Positions 26,969 through 34,953 of a stretch of DNA of 64,000 nt are shown here, one piece after another (the first letter of the stretch is position 1; each line of letters begins with the position of its first letter). The DNA comes from Ensifer sp. LC163 (lineage in GTDB: Bacteria > Pseudomonadota > Alphaproteobacteria > Rhizobiales > Rhizobiaceae), in the NCBI RefSeq assembly GCF_001695855.1, contig NZ_MBSS01000068.1:1-64000 (forward strand), written 5' to 3'. Position numbers and translations under genes: made by a program. Under the pieces are notes generated by a model that was not told the DNA's origin, made no database searches, and saw nothing but the letters and a program-made list of their open reading frames with translations.

Positions 26969-27865
26969 ATGGAAAACCTCTCTCTCATCGACCCGATTGC
27001 ACGCGACGAATGGCATGTCATTGCCTCGCTCGAGGAGCTCCCATCGAGCGGTATGTTCGCAACCGTTCTTCTCGGCGAAAGGTTGCTGATCGGCCGGCAG
27101 GGCGACCGGCTGGGGGTCTGGCGCGAGCCGCAAGACGGCATAGAGCCGATCGATGCCCAGACGCTCGCCGCCGAGCTTCCGACCATTCAGCGGTTCGGCT
27201 ATCTCTGGACCACCTTGGGCAGCCCAACGCGCGATCTGTTCGAAATACCGGAATTTGACGAGCCGGATCGCAGCCGCATCGTTCAGGGCGTGACCCGGGT
27301 TGGCGTATCGGCGCCGCGCGCGGTCGAGAACTTTCTGGATATGGGCCATTTTCCATTCGTTCACACAGGGATCCTGGGGGAAGAACCCCACACTGAGGTC
27401 AAACCCTACAAGGTCGCTGTCTACTCCGACCCGCCAGAAATCCTGGTCACCGATTGCGAGTTTTACCAACCACAAGCCAATGCCGGATCGGAGACCGGTG
27501 CTGATACCGAGTACGTGTACCGAATACCCCATCCGTTTTGCGCTGTCCTTTACAAAACCGGGTCAACACGCCCGGACAGACGCGACGTGATCGCGCTTTT
27601 CGGGCAACCCGTCGATGAGGACCGGGTGCTCGTGCATATCGTTATCTGTCTGATTGATGAAGTCACGGATCTGGCGGCCATGCGCAGCTTTCACCAGACC
27701 ATCCTTGGGCAAGACAAGCCCATACTGGAAAATCAGGTGCCCAAGCGCTTGCCGCTCGACTCGCGCTCGGAAGTTCCGATCCGTGCAGACGCCGCCTCCG
27801 CAGCTTATCGCCGCTGGCTTCGCGAAAGAGGTCTTCGCTACGGCGTCGTCGCGGGCAGCCGCTGA
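26969..27865 (+). CDS. Rieske-less non-heme iron N-demethylase subunit (NdmC-like), copy 1
   Basis: A 298-residue protein of the ring-hydroxylating oxygenase alpha-subunit family (VanA/NdmA-C branch). The N-terminal 110 residues follow the Rieske fold (WHVIASLEELPS, then FGYLWTTLG) but hold no Cys at all and no CXH/CX2H pairs, so no [2Fe-2S] cluster can form. The catalytic domain is intact: Asn121, bridging Asp124, His127 and His132 in ENFLDMGHFPFVH, with an acidic candidate third ligand in GQDKPILENQ. It would need its electrons from the Rieske centre of another protein, the NdmD-like reductase at 34954. It is probably an oxidative N-demethylase releasing formaldehyde. It sits apart from the other two copies, just before the transporter. 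Confidence 0.85.
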   Translation: MENLSLIDPIARDEWHVIASLEELPSSGMFATVLLGERLLIGRQGDRLGVWREPQDGIEPIDAQTLAAELPTIQRFGYLWTTLGSPTRDLFEIPEFDEPDRSRIVQGVTRVGVSAPRAVENFLDMGHFPFVHTGILGEEPHTEVKPYKVAVYSDPPEILVTDCEFYQPQANAGSETGADTEYVYRIPHPFCAVLYKTGSTRPDRRDVIALFGQPVDEDRVLVHIVICLIDEVTDLAAMRSFHQTILGQDKPILENQVPKRLPLDSRSEVPIRADAASAAYRRWLRERGLRYGVVAGSR

Positions 27866-28124
27866 TGACGGGTGCCAACAACAATCTGGGCAAGCTTAAC
27901 TGGAGATATGCGGGGCCAAAATAGCAGTCATTGTTGCCCAGGCTGTTTCATGAAAGCCTGGTACAGCAATGTGAAAGAACCAACGTCGACGGCGACAAAA
28001 AACCAAAAGGGGAAGCCGTTGGCCCGGACAGTTTCGCATCGATGCCCGCAACCGAGTGCGGAAAGGCGCATCGCCTGCGAGCGACCGAACAAGGTCCAAG
28101 GTTGAAACAGGGAGGAATTTTCAT

Positions 28125-29144
28125 ATGCCTATCAATATCACGCGGCGCACCGCGATCCTGGGTTCGATGGGAGCGTTGCTGGTATCCGCGCTCGATCAGT
28201 CTTTCGCAGCTGAACCCAGTGCACTCAGGATCGCGCTCATTCTCGAAAGCCGGACCGATGTCGGCTGGACCCGCACGTTGCTGGATTCGTTGGAACAGGT
28301 GAAGCAGGCACGCCCCGACGGGCTCGACATATCGTGGGATTACACGGACCCGCTGTGGAACGATGATGCCGAGAACGCCATGCGCTTCTACGCCGAAGGC
28401 GGAGAATACGACATTATCTGGGCCCACGGCCGATACTCTGACCAGGTAAAGAAGCTTAGCGCCGAATTCCCCGACATCATGTTCGTCGTAACCGGGTCGG
28501 GCAACCTGCCGCTCGGAACCAACCAATATTGGCTCTACAAGCGACTTCACGAACCCTCCTACCTGCTCGGCATGCTGGCCGGTCGCACGACCAGATCGGG
28601 CGTCATCGGATTGGTCGGGACGTTTGCCGCAGACGATGTCAACGACCAGATCAATGCGTTCCTCGACGGCGCGAGAGCCGTCAGGCCTGACGTGAAGCAC
28701 CGCGTGTCGTTCATCGGATCGTGGTCCGACAACGCGCTGGCGGCAGAACACGCAAACGTGCAGATCGCCTCAGGTGCGGATGTCGTGTTCATGCTCACGG
28801 ACAACTTCAAGCCCTGTCAGGAGCACAAGATCATGTGCTTTGCCAACATCATCGACCAAAGTAAGCTTGCGCCAGACGCGATCGCCTCCAGTGCGATCAT
28901 CAACTGGCAGCCGGATATCAAATGGATCGTTTCCGAATGGCTCAAGCACAAGCCGCGAGGCCAGTACAACGGAAACACCGAGCCGAAATGGTTCTCCATG
29001 GGGCAGGGCGGCGTCGATATCGCGCCCTATCACGACTTTGATGCAAAGCTACCGGCGACCGTCAAGGAAGAGCTTGCGGCGACGAGACAGAAGATCATGT
29101 CCGGCGAGTTTGTCGTTCCTCTCAACACCGCGGAGGTGAAGTAG
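28125..29144 (+). CDS. BMP-family substrate-binding protein of an ABC importer
   Basis: A 339-residue protein of the basic membrane protein/PnrA-like family, which commonly binds purine nucleosides. Markers include the early ALILESRTDVGWT, the EYDIIWAHG segment, VTGSGN, and SYLLGMLAGRTTRSGVIGLVG. The N-terminus NITRRTAILGSMGALLVSALDQSFAA has a twin-arginine-like pair and an AXA cleavage site and no lipobox Cys, so it is a soluble periplasmic protein, possibly Tat-exported. GGAGGA lies eight bases upstream. It is followed directly by the cognate ATPase and two permeases. Placement among N-demethylase genes points to a methylated purine or similar heterocycle as ligand. Confidence 0.88.
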   Translation: MPINITRRTAILGSMGALLVSALDQSFAAEPSALRIALILESRTDVGWTRTLLDSLEQVKQARPDGLDISWDYTDPLWNDDAENAMRFYAEGGEYDIIWAHGRYSDQVKKLSAEFPDIMFVVTGSGNLPLGTNQYWLYKRLHEPSYLLGMLAGRTTRSGVIGLVGTFAADDVNDQINAFLDGARAVRPDVKHRVSFIGSWSDNALAAEHANVQIASGADVVFMLTDNFKPCQEHKIMCFANIIDQSKLAPDAIASSAIINWQPDIKWIVSEWLKHKPRGQYNGNTEPKWFSMGQGGVDIAPYHDFDAKLPATVKEELAATRQKIMSGEFVVPLNTAEVK

Positions 29145-29176
29145 GACCGACGACAGAACAGGGTTGGTGTCACTCA

Positions 29177-30727
29177 ATGGAAAACCTTCTCAGCGTACAG
29201 AACCTGACCAAGCGGTTTGGAGCCGTTACCGCAAACGACAACGTCGACCTCGACGTTCGCAAGGGCGAAATTCACTGCCTCTTCGGTGAGAATGGTGCGG
29301 GCAAGTCGACGCTGTCGGCCTGCCTGTACGGATACTATCGCGCAGATAGTGGTGTCATTCGTTTCAAGGGTGAGATTGCCGAGCTGAACTCGCCGGCCGA
29401 TGCGCTTCGGCTTGGCATTGGCATGGTGCACCAGCACTTCGTCCTCGTTACCAATTTCACCGTCCTTGAGAACATTATCGTGGGAAGCCCCGAAGTCGGG
29501 ATGTTCCTGTCAAAATCAGCGGCGCGACGAAAGGTCGAGGATCTCTGTCGCCGTTGCGGCATCCAGATCGATCTCGATCGGGAAATCTGGGAGCTCTCGG
29601 TGGGCGAACAGCAATGGGTCGAAATCCTCAAGGCATTGTATTTCGGGGCGGAACTGCTGATCCTCGACGAGCCGACGGCTGTTCTGACCCCACAACAGTC
29701 CGATCAGCTATTCGCAATTCTCGACGGAATGCGTCGCCAGGGCCTGTCCATCATACTGATCAGCCATAAGCTGCGTGAGGTGATGCAGTCCGATCGGGTC
29801 ACGATCCTGCGCAAAGGCAGGGTCGTCGCCACCGTCGAGACATCCGGCACGACGGCAGAAGCCATTACTGCACTCATGGTTGGCCACAAGGTCACCAAGC
29901 ATGTTAGCGACAGGTCTATCGAACCGGGTCGTGATGTCCTTGTCGTCGATCGCGCCTGTGCGCTCGGCGAGTGGGGCGAGGACGTGCTTCGTGATGTCAC
30001 CTTCAGCATCGCCAGCAACGAGATCCTCGGCCTGGCGGGTGTTGCAGGCAACGGCCAGAAGGAGTTGTTCGAAGTCTTGATGGGCGTGAGGACGTTGAGC
30101 TCGGGTGGTTTTCTTCTCGACGGAGATGCTGTCGCTGTGCCGACCTCGCGCGAAATGCTCGACAGGGGCGTTGGGCTCGTGCCTGACGATCGCTTTCGCG
30201 AGGGGTTGATTCCGGAGTTCGGAACGGCCGAGAACCTGGTGCTCGGATGGCAGCGCAAGCCGGAGTATCGGCGCGGACCGTTTCTCGATCGCCGCAAGCT
30301 CAACGCTTTGGCCGAGCGCAAGATCGAGGAGTTCAGGATCGTCGCTGCATCCGCGGACCTGCCCGTCGAGCGCTTGTCCGGCGGCAATGCCCAGCGCGTC
30401 ATTCTTGCGCGCGAATTCCTTCACGCCGGGAGCCTGCTGCTTGCCAATCAGCCGACGCGTGGGCTCGATGTGGCGGCATCCGAATTTGTCTACGAGAAGA
30501 TCCTCGAAAAGCGCGCCGAGGGCTTTGCCATCCTTCTGGCCTCCGAGGAACTCGACGACCTTCTGCGTCTGTGTGACCGCATAGCCGTTATCTTCAAAGG
30601 CAGGATCGTGGGCATTGTGCGGCCCGAGGAAACAACACTCCTCGAGCTTGGAATGATGATGGCGGGTGACGCCAGCAACCTTGATGGACACCTCAATGAT
30701 CTTAGTTCAAAGGCGCTCAGGCAATAG
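29177..30727 (+). CDS. ABC transporter ATPase with two nucleotide-binding domains (nucleoside/sugar type)
   Basis: A 516-residue double ATPase of the YufO/NupA/RbsA type. The first domain is complete: Walker A GENGAGKST, signature LSVGEQQWVEI, Walker B LLILDEPTAVLTP. The second has a degenerate Walker A (GVAGNGQKE), signature LSGGNAQRVILAR and a Walker B region LLLANQPTRGLD. Asn replaces the usual Asp in the Walker B position of the second domain, as is common in this family. It powers the two following permeases. Spacing to the binding-protein gene is 32 bases. Confidence 0.93.
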   Translation: MENLLSVQNLTKRFGAVTANDNVDLDVRKGEIHCLFGENGAGKSTLSACLYGYYRADSGVIRFKGEIAELNSPADALRLGIGMVHQHFVLVTNFTVLENIIVGSPEVGMFLSKSAARRKVEDLCRRCGIQIDLDREIWELSVGEQQWVEILKALYFGAELLILDEPTAVLTPQQSDQLFAILDGMRRQGLSIILISHKLREVMQSDRVTILRKGRVVATVETSGTTAEAITALMVGHKVTKHVSDRSIEPGRDVLVVDRACALGEWGEDVLRDVTFSIASNEILGLAGVAGNGQKELFEVLMGVRTLSSGGFLLDGDAVAVPTSREMLDRGVGLVPDDRFREGLIPEFGTAENLVLGWQRKPEYRRGPFLDRRKLNALAERKIEEFRIVAASADLPVERLSGGNAQRVILAREFLHAGSLLLANQPTRGLDVAASEFVYEKILEKRAEGFAILLASEELDDLLRLCDRIAVIFKGRIVGIVRPEETTLLELGMMMAGDASNLDGHLNDLSSKALRQ

Positions 30728-31775
30728 CATGGGCTGGAACGTTGCCTGCTATTCGGCGGCAATGCTGTGTGCTCTTTTTTCCACCGCCGCCTTACTCCAT
30801 TTGTCCGGAGGTGACGTGGCAAAGGCCTTCTCGTCGCTCGTTATCGGGGCCTTCGGCAGCCAAAAGGCGTTACTCGGTTCGCTTGCCAAGGCGACTCCCC
30901 TGCTGCTTGTGGGCCTTGGAACGGTGATCGCTTTCAGGGCGAAGATCTGGAATATCGGACAGGAAGGGCAGGTTCTGGCCGGCGCCATGTGCGCCTATTG
31001 GGCCAGCCTGTGGATCGGCCCGCTGCCTTATTGGATGGCGTTCGCCGTCCTTGTCCTTGCGGGCCTGGCAGGAGGCGGCGCCTTGGGTCTCTTGGCCGGA
31101 ATTCTCAAGACTCGCTTTGGCACTAGCGAGATCATCTCGACAGTCATGTTGAACTACATCGTGATCTTCCTGCTCGCCTATCTGCTTGATGGTGGACCGT
31201 GGATGGAGTCCGGCGTGACCGTCGCCTATCATCAGTCTCCCCCGGTCAATACAATGTTGGAGTGGCCGACGCTGTTCGGCCAGGGCTCCGCCAAGCTGCA
31301 TGTCGGTTTCTTGCTTGCGCTCGGTGCCACGGCGTTATCGGCCGTCTTGCTGGAGCGAACGCCGCTCGGCTACGAAATCCGCGCTTTCGGCTCCAACCCG
31401 ACTGCGCTTCGGTTCCGCGGAACTGATATCAGCCGCCTCCTGCTGGTCGTGATGCTGGTATCCGGCGCCCTTGCGGGTCTCGCTGGCGCTGGCGAACTTT
31501 TCGGCACGTCCCATCGTCTTCGCGCCGAAACACTGCTCGGTATCGGCAGTTCCGGCATCGTCGTTGCGATGGTCGGAGGGTTGCGGCCAAGCGGCGCCAT
31601 GCTTGCGGCCCTCTTCTTCGGTGCGCTGAAAAGCGGAGCCATTTACATGCGATTGCAGAGTGGAACCCCGGCCGGGCTGGTCTCGGCCATGGAAGGGCTC
31701 GTCCTGCTCTTCTTCCTGTGTGCAGCCGTGGCCACCAGGATCCAGGTTACTGTCAGGAGTGAAGTGCATGCTTGA
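30696..31775 (+). CDS. ABC transporter permease 1 (BMP/nucleoside family)
   Basis: A membrane protein of about 359 residues with eight or more hydrophobic segments. The family motifs AKIWNIGQEGQVLAGAM and GYEIRAFGSNPTALRFRGTDI are those of BPD_transp_2 permeases such as YufP/NupB. The start is uncertain: ATG 30696 gives MILVQRRSGNS before the first membrane helix and overlaps the ATPase gene by 32 bases. ATG 30684, GTG 30666 and ATG 30729 are alternatives without better ribosome sites. It pairs with the next gene product. Confidence 0.9.
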   Translation: MILVQRRSGNSMGWNVACYSAAMLCALFSTAALLHLSGGDVAKAFSSLVIGAFGSQKALLGSLAKATPLLLVGLGTVIAFRAKIWNIGQEGQVLAGAMCAYWASLWIGPLPYWMAFAVLVLAGLAGGGALGLLAGILKTRFGTSEIISTVMLNYIVIFLLAYLLDGGPWMESGVTVAYHQSPPVNTMLEWPTLFGQGSAKLHVGFLLALGATALSAVLLERTPLGYEIRAFGSNPTALRFRGTDISRLLLVVMLVSGALAGLAGAGELFGTSHRLRAETLLGIGSSGIVVAMVGGLRPSGAMLAALFFGALKSGAIYMRLQSGTPAGLVSAMEGLVLLFFLCAAVATRIQVTVRSEVHA

Positions 31776-32700
31776 GCTTTTTCAGGGTCCACTGTTCATC
31801 AGTATTCTGGCCGCAATGGTTCGGATCGCCACGCCGCTGTTGTTCTCTGCCATGGGCGAACTCGTCACCCAGCGTTCCGGTATCTGGAACATTTCCGTCG
31901 AGGGGACGATGTTGCTTGGCGCGGTCGTCGCCTATGTAATCGCGTCAACGACGGGCTCGCCGTGGCTTGCCCTGCTCGTCGCGGTACTGGCTTGCGCGGC
32001 ATTGAGCCTGATCCTCTCGTTCGTCACGATCGTTCTCAAATCAGAGCAATTCATCGCCGGCCTTGCCCTCAACTTGGTTGCCTCGGGTCTCACCCTGTTC
32101 TGGTTCCAGACCTACATCATCGGTCGCGATCCGCCCAAATTCGCGGGTTTTGAAGCTGTCGAGATACCGTATCTGTCGGATATTCCGATCCTTGGAACGG
32201 TGCTGTTTTCCCAGCGCCTTCTGACCTATGTCAGCTTCCTGCTTCCGATCGCGGTCTGGTTTTTTCTCTACCGCACCCGGTATGGGCTCGAAATTCGCTG
32301 CGTCGGGGAAAATCCGAAAGCACTCGACGTCAAAGGGCTGAACGTTGGTCGCCGCCAATGCCTGGCAATCATGTTCGGCAGCCTGATGTCGGGCTTCGGT
32401 GGCGCATTCCTGATGCTCGGCTATTCCGACCGGTTTGTGCCGGACCTTATCGCCGGTCGCGGTTGGCTCGTCGTTGTTGCCATTATCGCCGGCAACTGGA
32501 TGCCTTTCCGTGTGGTTGCAGCGATCTTCATATTCGCATTGCTCGAAGCCATCGGAATTCACGCCCAGGTCGTCGGGGTTTCAATTCCGCATCACGTCTT
32601 CCTGGTGTTGCCATATGTGGCCTCACTCGTGCTTCTGGCTGGCCTGAGGTCGCGAACGCATCAGCCGGTCGCACTTGGAATTCCCTATCGCCGGGAATGA
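31768..32700 (+). CDS. ABC transporter permease 2 (BMP/nucleoside family)
   Basis: A 310-residue permease of the YufQ/NupC type with about eight transmembrane segments and the motif SGIWNISVEGTMLLGA. The second landmark is YGLEIRCVGENPKALDVKGLNV. ATG 31768 follows CAGGAG and overlaps the previous stop by eight bases. Together with permease 1 it forms the asymmetric pore typical of this importer class. A 10-bp inverted repeat about 40 bases downstream probably ends the transporter operon. Confidence 0.93.
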   Translation: MLELFQGPLFISILAAMVRIATPLLFSAMGELVTQRSGIWNISVEGTMLLGAVVAYVIASTTGSPWLALLVAVLACAALSLILSFVTIVLKSEQFIAGLALNLVASGLTLFWFQTYIIGRDPPKFAGFEAVEIPYLSDIPILGTVLFSQRLLTYVSFLLPIAVWFFLYRTRYGLEIRCVGENPKALDVKGLNVGRRQCLAIMFGSLMSGFGGAFLMLGYSDRFVPDLIAGRGWLVVVAIIAGNWMPFRVVAAIFIFALLEAIGIHAQVVGVSIPHHVFLVLPYVASLVLLAGLRSRTHQPVALGIPYRRE

Positions 32701-32740
32701 GGGATAGATGAACTGACGACATCCGACTTTTGCTTCAGCG

Positions 32741-32768
32741 CCCAGCCGTGTGAATTCTCACGGCTGGG
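32741..32768 (+). terminator. Perfect 10-bp inverted repeat after the importer operon
   Basis: CCCAGCCGTG and CACGGCTGGG pair perfectly around an eight-base loop (TGAATTCT), 40 bases after the last permease stop. There is no T-run, so it may be a rho-assisted end or a stabilising hairpin. The remaining 338 bases up to 33106 contain no gene that I can support, only the GGAGG of the next gene. Confidence 0.6.
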
Positions 32769-33106
32769 CTCGGCGCGTCATCCTGCCTAGGCGATGAGGC
32801 GAAAAGTGACCGGCCAAGAAGGTAACAGGGCCAAATTAAGCTATTGATTAAATGCAGCTCTAATCCGACCGCCGGACGGTTCCTTGCGGAGAGCGGCAAA
32901 CATAGGGCAGGAATGACTGCCCTGTTGATGTGTGGGATTTCCGACGGGGACGTTGCCGACCGGTATCTCGAAAAACGTTAATTGAAGGTATGCGCGGGGC
33001 AACGGAAGACATTCCGTCGCGGTCCCGAAAATGAAACTCTGCGGGCAGTTAACAGGCATCGCTACGGTTTTTCCGCAGTGATGCATGACCGCACCGGAGG
33101 TGGCCA

Positions 33107-33970
33107 ATGGGAGAGTTTCGCTGCGCCGATCGTACGCTTCTCAACGACTGGCACGTTGTCGCGGAGCGGGCTGCCCTGCCGTCGAATTCGGCCTTCGCCA
33201 CCAAGCTGATGGGACATGATCTTCAGGTCACACTCGATGGCCGCTACAGCCAGAGAGTGGTCCTGTCGGGGACAGGTGAAGAAGTCTGTTCGGACGCTCG
33301 ATACGGATTCATCTGGGCGTGCCTCGGTAGGCCGGAACGAGACATCATATACCTGCCGGAATCGAACGAGGCCGACCGCCACTTGTTGAGCGGCGGCTCC
33401 ATCGCAGTCAAGGCATCGGGTCTACGAGCCGTCGAGAATTTTCTCGATATGGGGCACTTTCCCTTCGTGCACACCGGCTGGCTGGGCGATGAGCCGCACA
33501 CCGAAGTGCTGCCCTACAATGTGACGATTACCGCGGCAGACGAAGTGCTGGCAACCGATTGCAAGTTCCACCAGCCGCTTGCCTCTCCTACGGCACAGAC
33601 GGCGATGCTGGTCGATTATGTCTACAAGGTCTTCCGGCCCTATACGGTCGCACTCTACAAGAGCAATCCTCTTGATCCCAACCGAAAGGATCTGATCGTG
33701 CTGTTCATCCAGCCGGTCGATGAGGAGAACTGCGTCGTTCACTCCTATCTCTGCTACCTCAAGCAGGGCTTGGAGGCGGCGGCAGTGCGCAGTTTCATGC
33801 AACTGATATTCGCGCAGGACAAACCGATCCTCGAAAACCAGCGCCCACGACGCCTGCCGCTCGATCCGAGGGCGGAAACCCCGATCAGAGCCGATGCCGT
33901 CTCCGTCCACTATCGGCGGTGGCTTCGTGATCGCTCGGTCACCTATGGCGCGATCACGTACCCTGTCTGA
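33107..33970 (+). CDS. Rieske-less non-heme iron N-demethylase subunit (NdmC-like), copy 2
   Basis: A 287-residue paralogue of the proteins at 26969 and 34003. The N-terminal part keeps the Rieske-domain outline (WHVVAERAALPS, then YGFIWACLGRPE). Its few Cys (residue 6 and two near residue 65) are not in CXH/CX2H arrangement, so the cluster is lost. The mononuclear iron motif is complete: Asn111, Asp114, His117, His122. The shared C-terminal block QDKPILENQRPRRLPLDPRAE is also present. GGAGG lies six bases upstream of the ATG. It begins the four-gene run catalytic subunit, catalytic subunit, reductase, GST-like protein. Expected activity is oxidative N-demethylation with electrons from the neighbouring reductase. 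Confidence 0.86.
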   Translation: MGEFRCADRTLLNDWHVVAERAALPSNSAFATKLMGHDLQVTLDGRYSQRVVLSGTGEEVCSDARYGFIWACLGRPERDIIYLPESNEADRHLLSGGSIAVKASGLRAVENFLDMGHFPFVHTGWLGDEPHTEVLPYNVTITAADEVLATDCKFHQPLASPTAQTAMLVDYVYKVFRPYTVALYKSNPLDPNRKDLIVLFIQPVDEENCVVHSYLCYLKQGLEAAAVRSFMQLIFAQDKPILENQRPRRLPLDPRAETPIRADAVSVHYRRWLRDRSVTYGAITYPV

Positions 33971-34002
33971 TCGGCGACGGTCCACCTTGAAGGGAATTTC
34001 TT

Positions 34003-34911
34003 ATGGCGATGACAACTAGATGTTCGGATTCCGTCGTCCTGAACCTATGGCACCCGCTGGGCGCGCTGGCGGAGCTCCCCGTCGATACGGTTGTCGATAC
34101 CGTTCTCCTGGAGGAGCGGCTCAGTCTCGCCGTCGGGCCAGACGGTACGGTTGCCGTTTGGCGGTCTTGCGCCGAGTTTGCCGCCGGCGACAAAATCGAC
34201 GCGGCATCCGTGTGCAATTCGCTGCCGGCAAAGGTCGCCTATGGTTATCTCTGGGCCTCCCTCGGTTGCCCTCCCGACGAGCTCTTCCCCATCCCGGAGT
34301 ATGACGAAACCGATCGGCGCCGCCTGAATGCAGCGACCTTCGGGGTCAATGTGTCAGCGCCGCGCGCGATCGAGAATTTCCTCGACATGGGTCATTTTCC
34401 CTATGTCCACACCGACATCCTGGGCGTTGAACCGCACACCGAGGTCAAGGAATACGATGTCGACATCTCGGTCGAGAGGGACGAAATCCTGGCAACCCGC
34501 TGCCGTTTCTTTCAGCCTTTGGCGTCGAGCGCTTCCCAAACCGGCGCCGAGGTCGAGTACATCTACCGCGTGCCTCACCCCTATTGCTCCGTACTCTATA
34601 AATCGAGCCCGGTCGACGGCGCCCGGTACGATGTCATCGCCGTGTTCATGCAGCCTCTCAGCCAGGAGACTGTCCGTGCGCACATGATGCTTTGCATCCT
34701 CGACGAGGACAATGAAGACAAGGTGATCAAGCGGTTTCAGCAGACGATTTTCGGCCAGGACAAGCCGATTCTGGAAAACCAGTTTCCCAAACGTCTGCCG
34801 CTCGATCCGAGAGCCGAGACCCCGATCCGAGCAGATAAATCCGCCATCGCCTATCGCCGCTGGCTGAACCGGAAGGGTGTCAAATACGGGGTCATTCCGG
34901 CTCCGAATTGA
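34003..34911 (+). CDS. Rieske-less non-heme iron N-demethylase subunit (NdmC-like), copy 3
   Basis: A 302-residue paralogue. Four or so Cys lie in the N-terminal 110 residues, none next to a His in Rieske spacing, so no [2Fe-2S] cluster is expected. Catalytic residues are Asn125, Asp128, His131 and His136 in ENFLDMGHFPYVH, with the C-terminal QDKPILENQFPKRLPLDPRAE block. It is 32 bases downstream of copy 2 and 42 bases upstream of the reductase start. Three paralogues sharing one reductase suggests division of labour between methyl positions or substrates; that is inference. Confidence 0.86.
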   Translation: MAMTTRCSDSVVLNLWHPLGALAELPVDTVVDTVLLEERLSLAVGPDGTVAVWRSCAEFAAGDKIDAASVCNSLPAKVAYGYLWASLGCPPDELFPIPEYDETDRRRLNAATFGVNVSAPRAIENFLDMGHFPYVHTDILGVEPHTEVKEYDVDISVERDEILATRCRFFQPLASSASQTGAEVEYIYRVPHPYCSVLYKSSPVDGARYDVIAVFMQPLSQETVRAHMMLCILDEDNEDKVIKRFQQTIFGQDKPILENQFPKRLPLDPRAETPIRADKSAIAYRRWLNRKGVKYGVIPAPN

Positions 34912-34953
34912 ACCCAGCCAACACGAAACACTGACGACGAATTGGAGACGACG

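Noticed and set aside
33107-34911. Ordinary VanA-type vanillate O-demethylase subunits
   Set aside because: VanA has a functional Rieske domain with CXH/CX2H ligands; these proteins have none, and the reductase supplies the Rieske centre.
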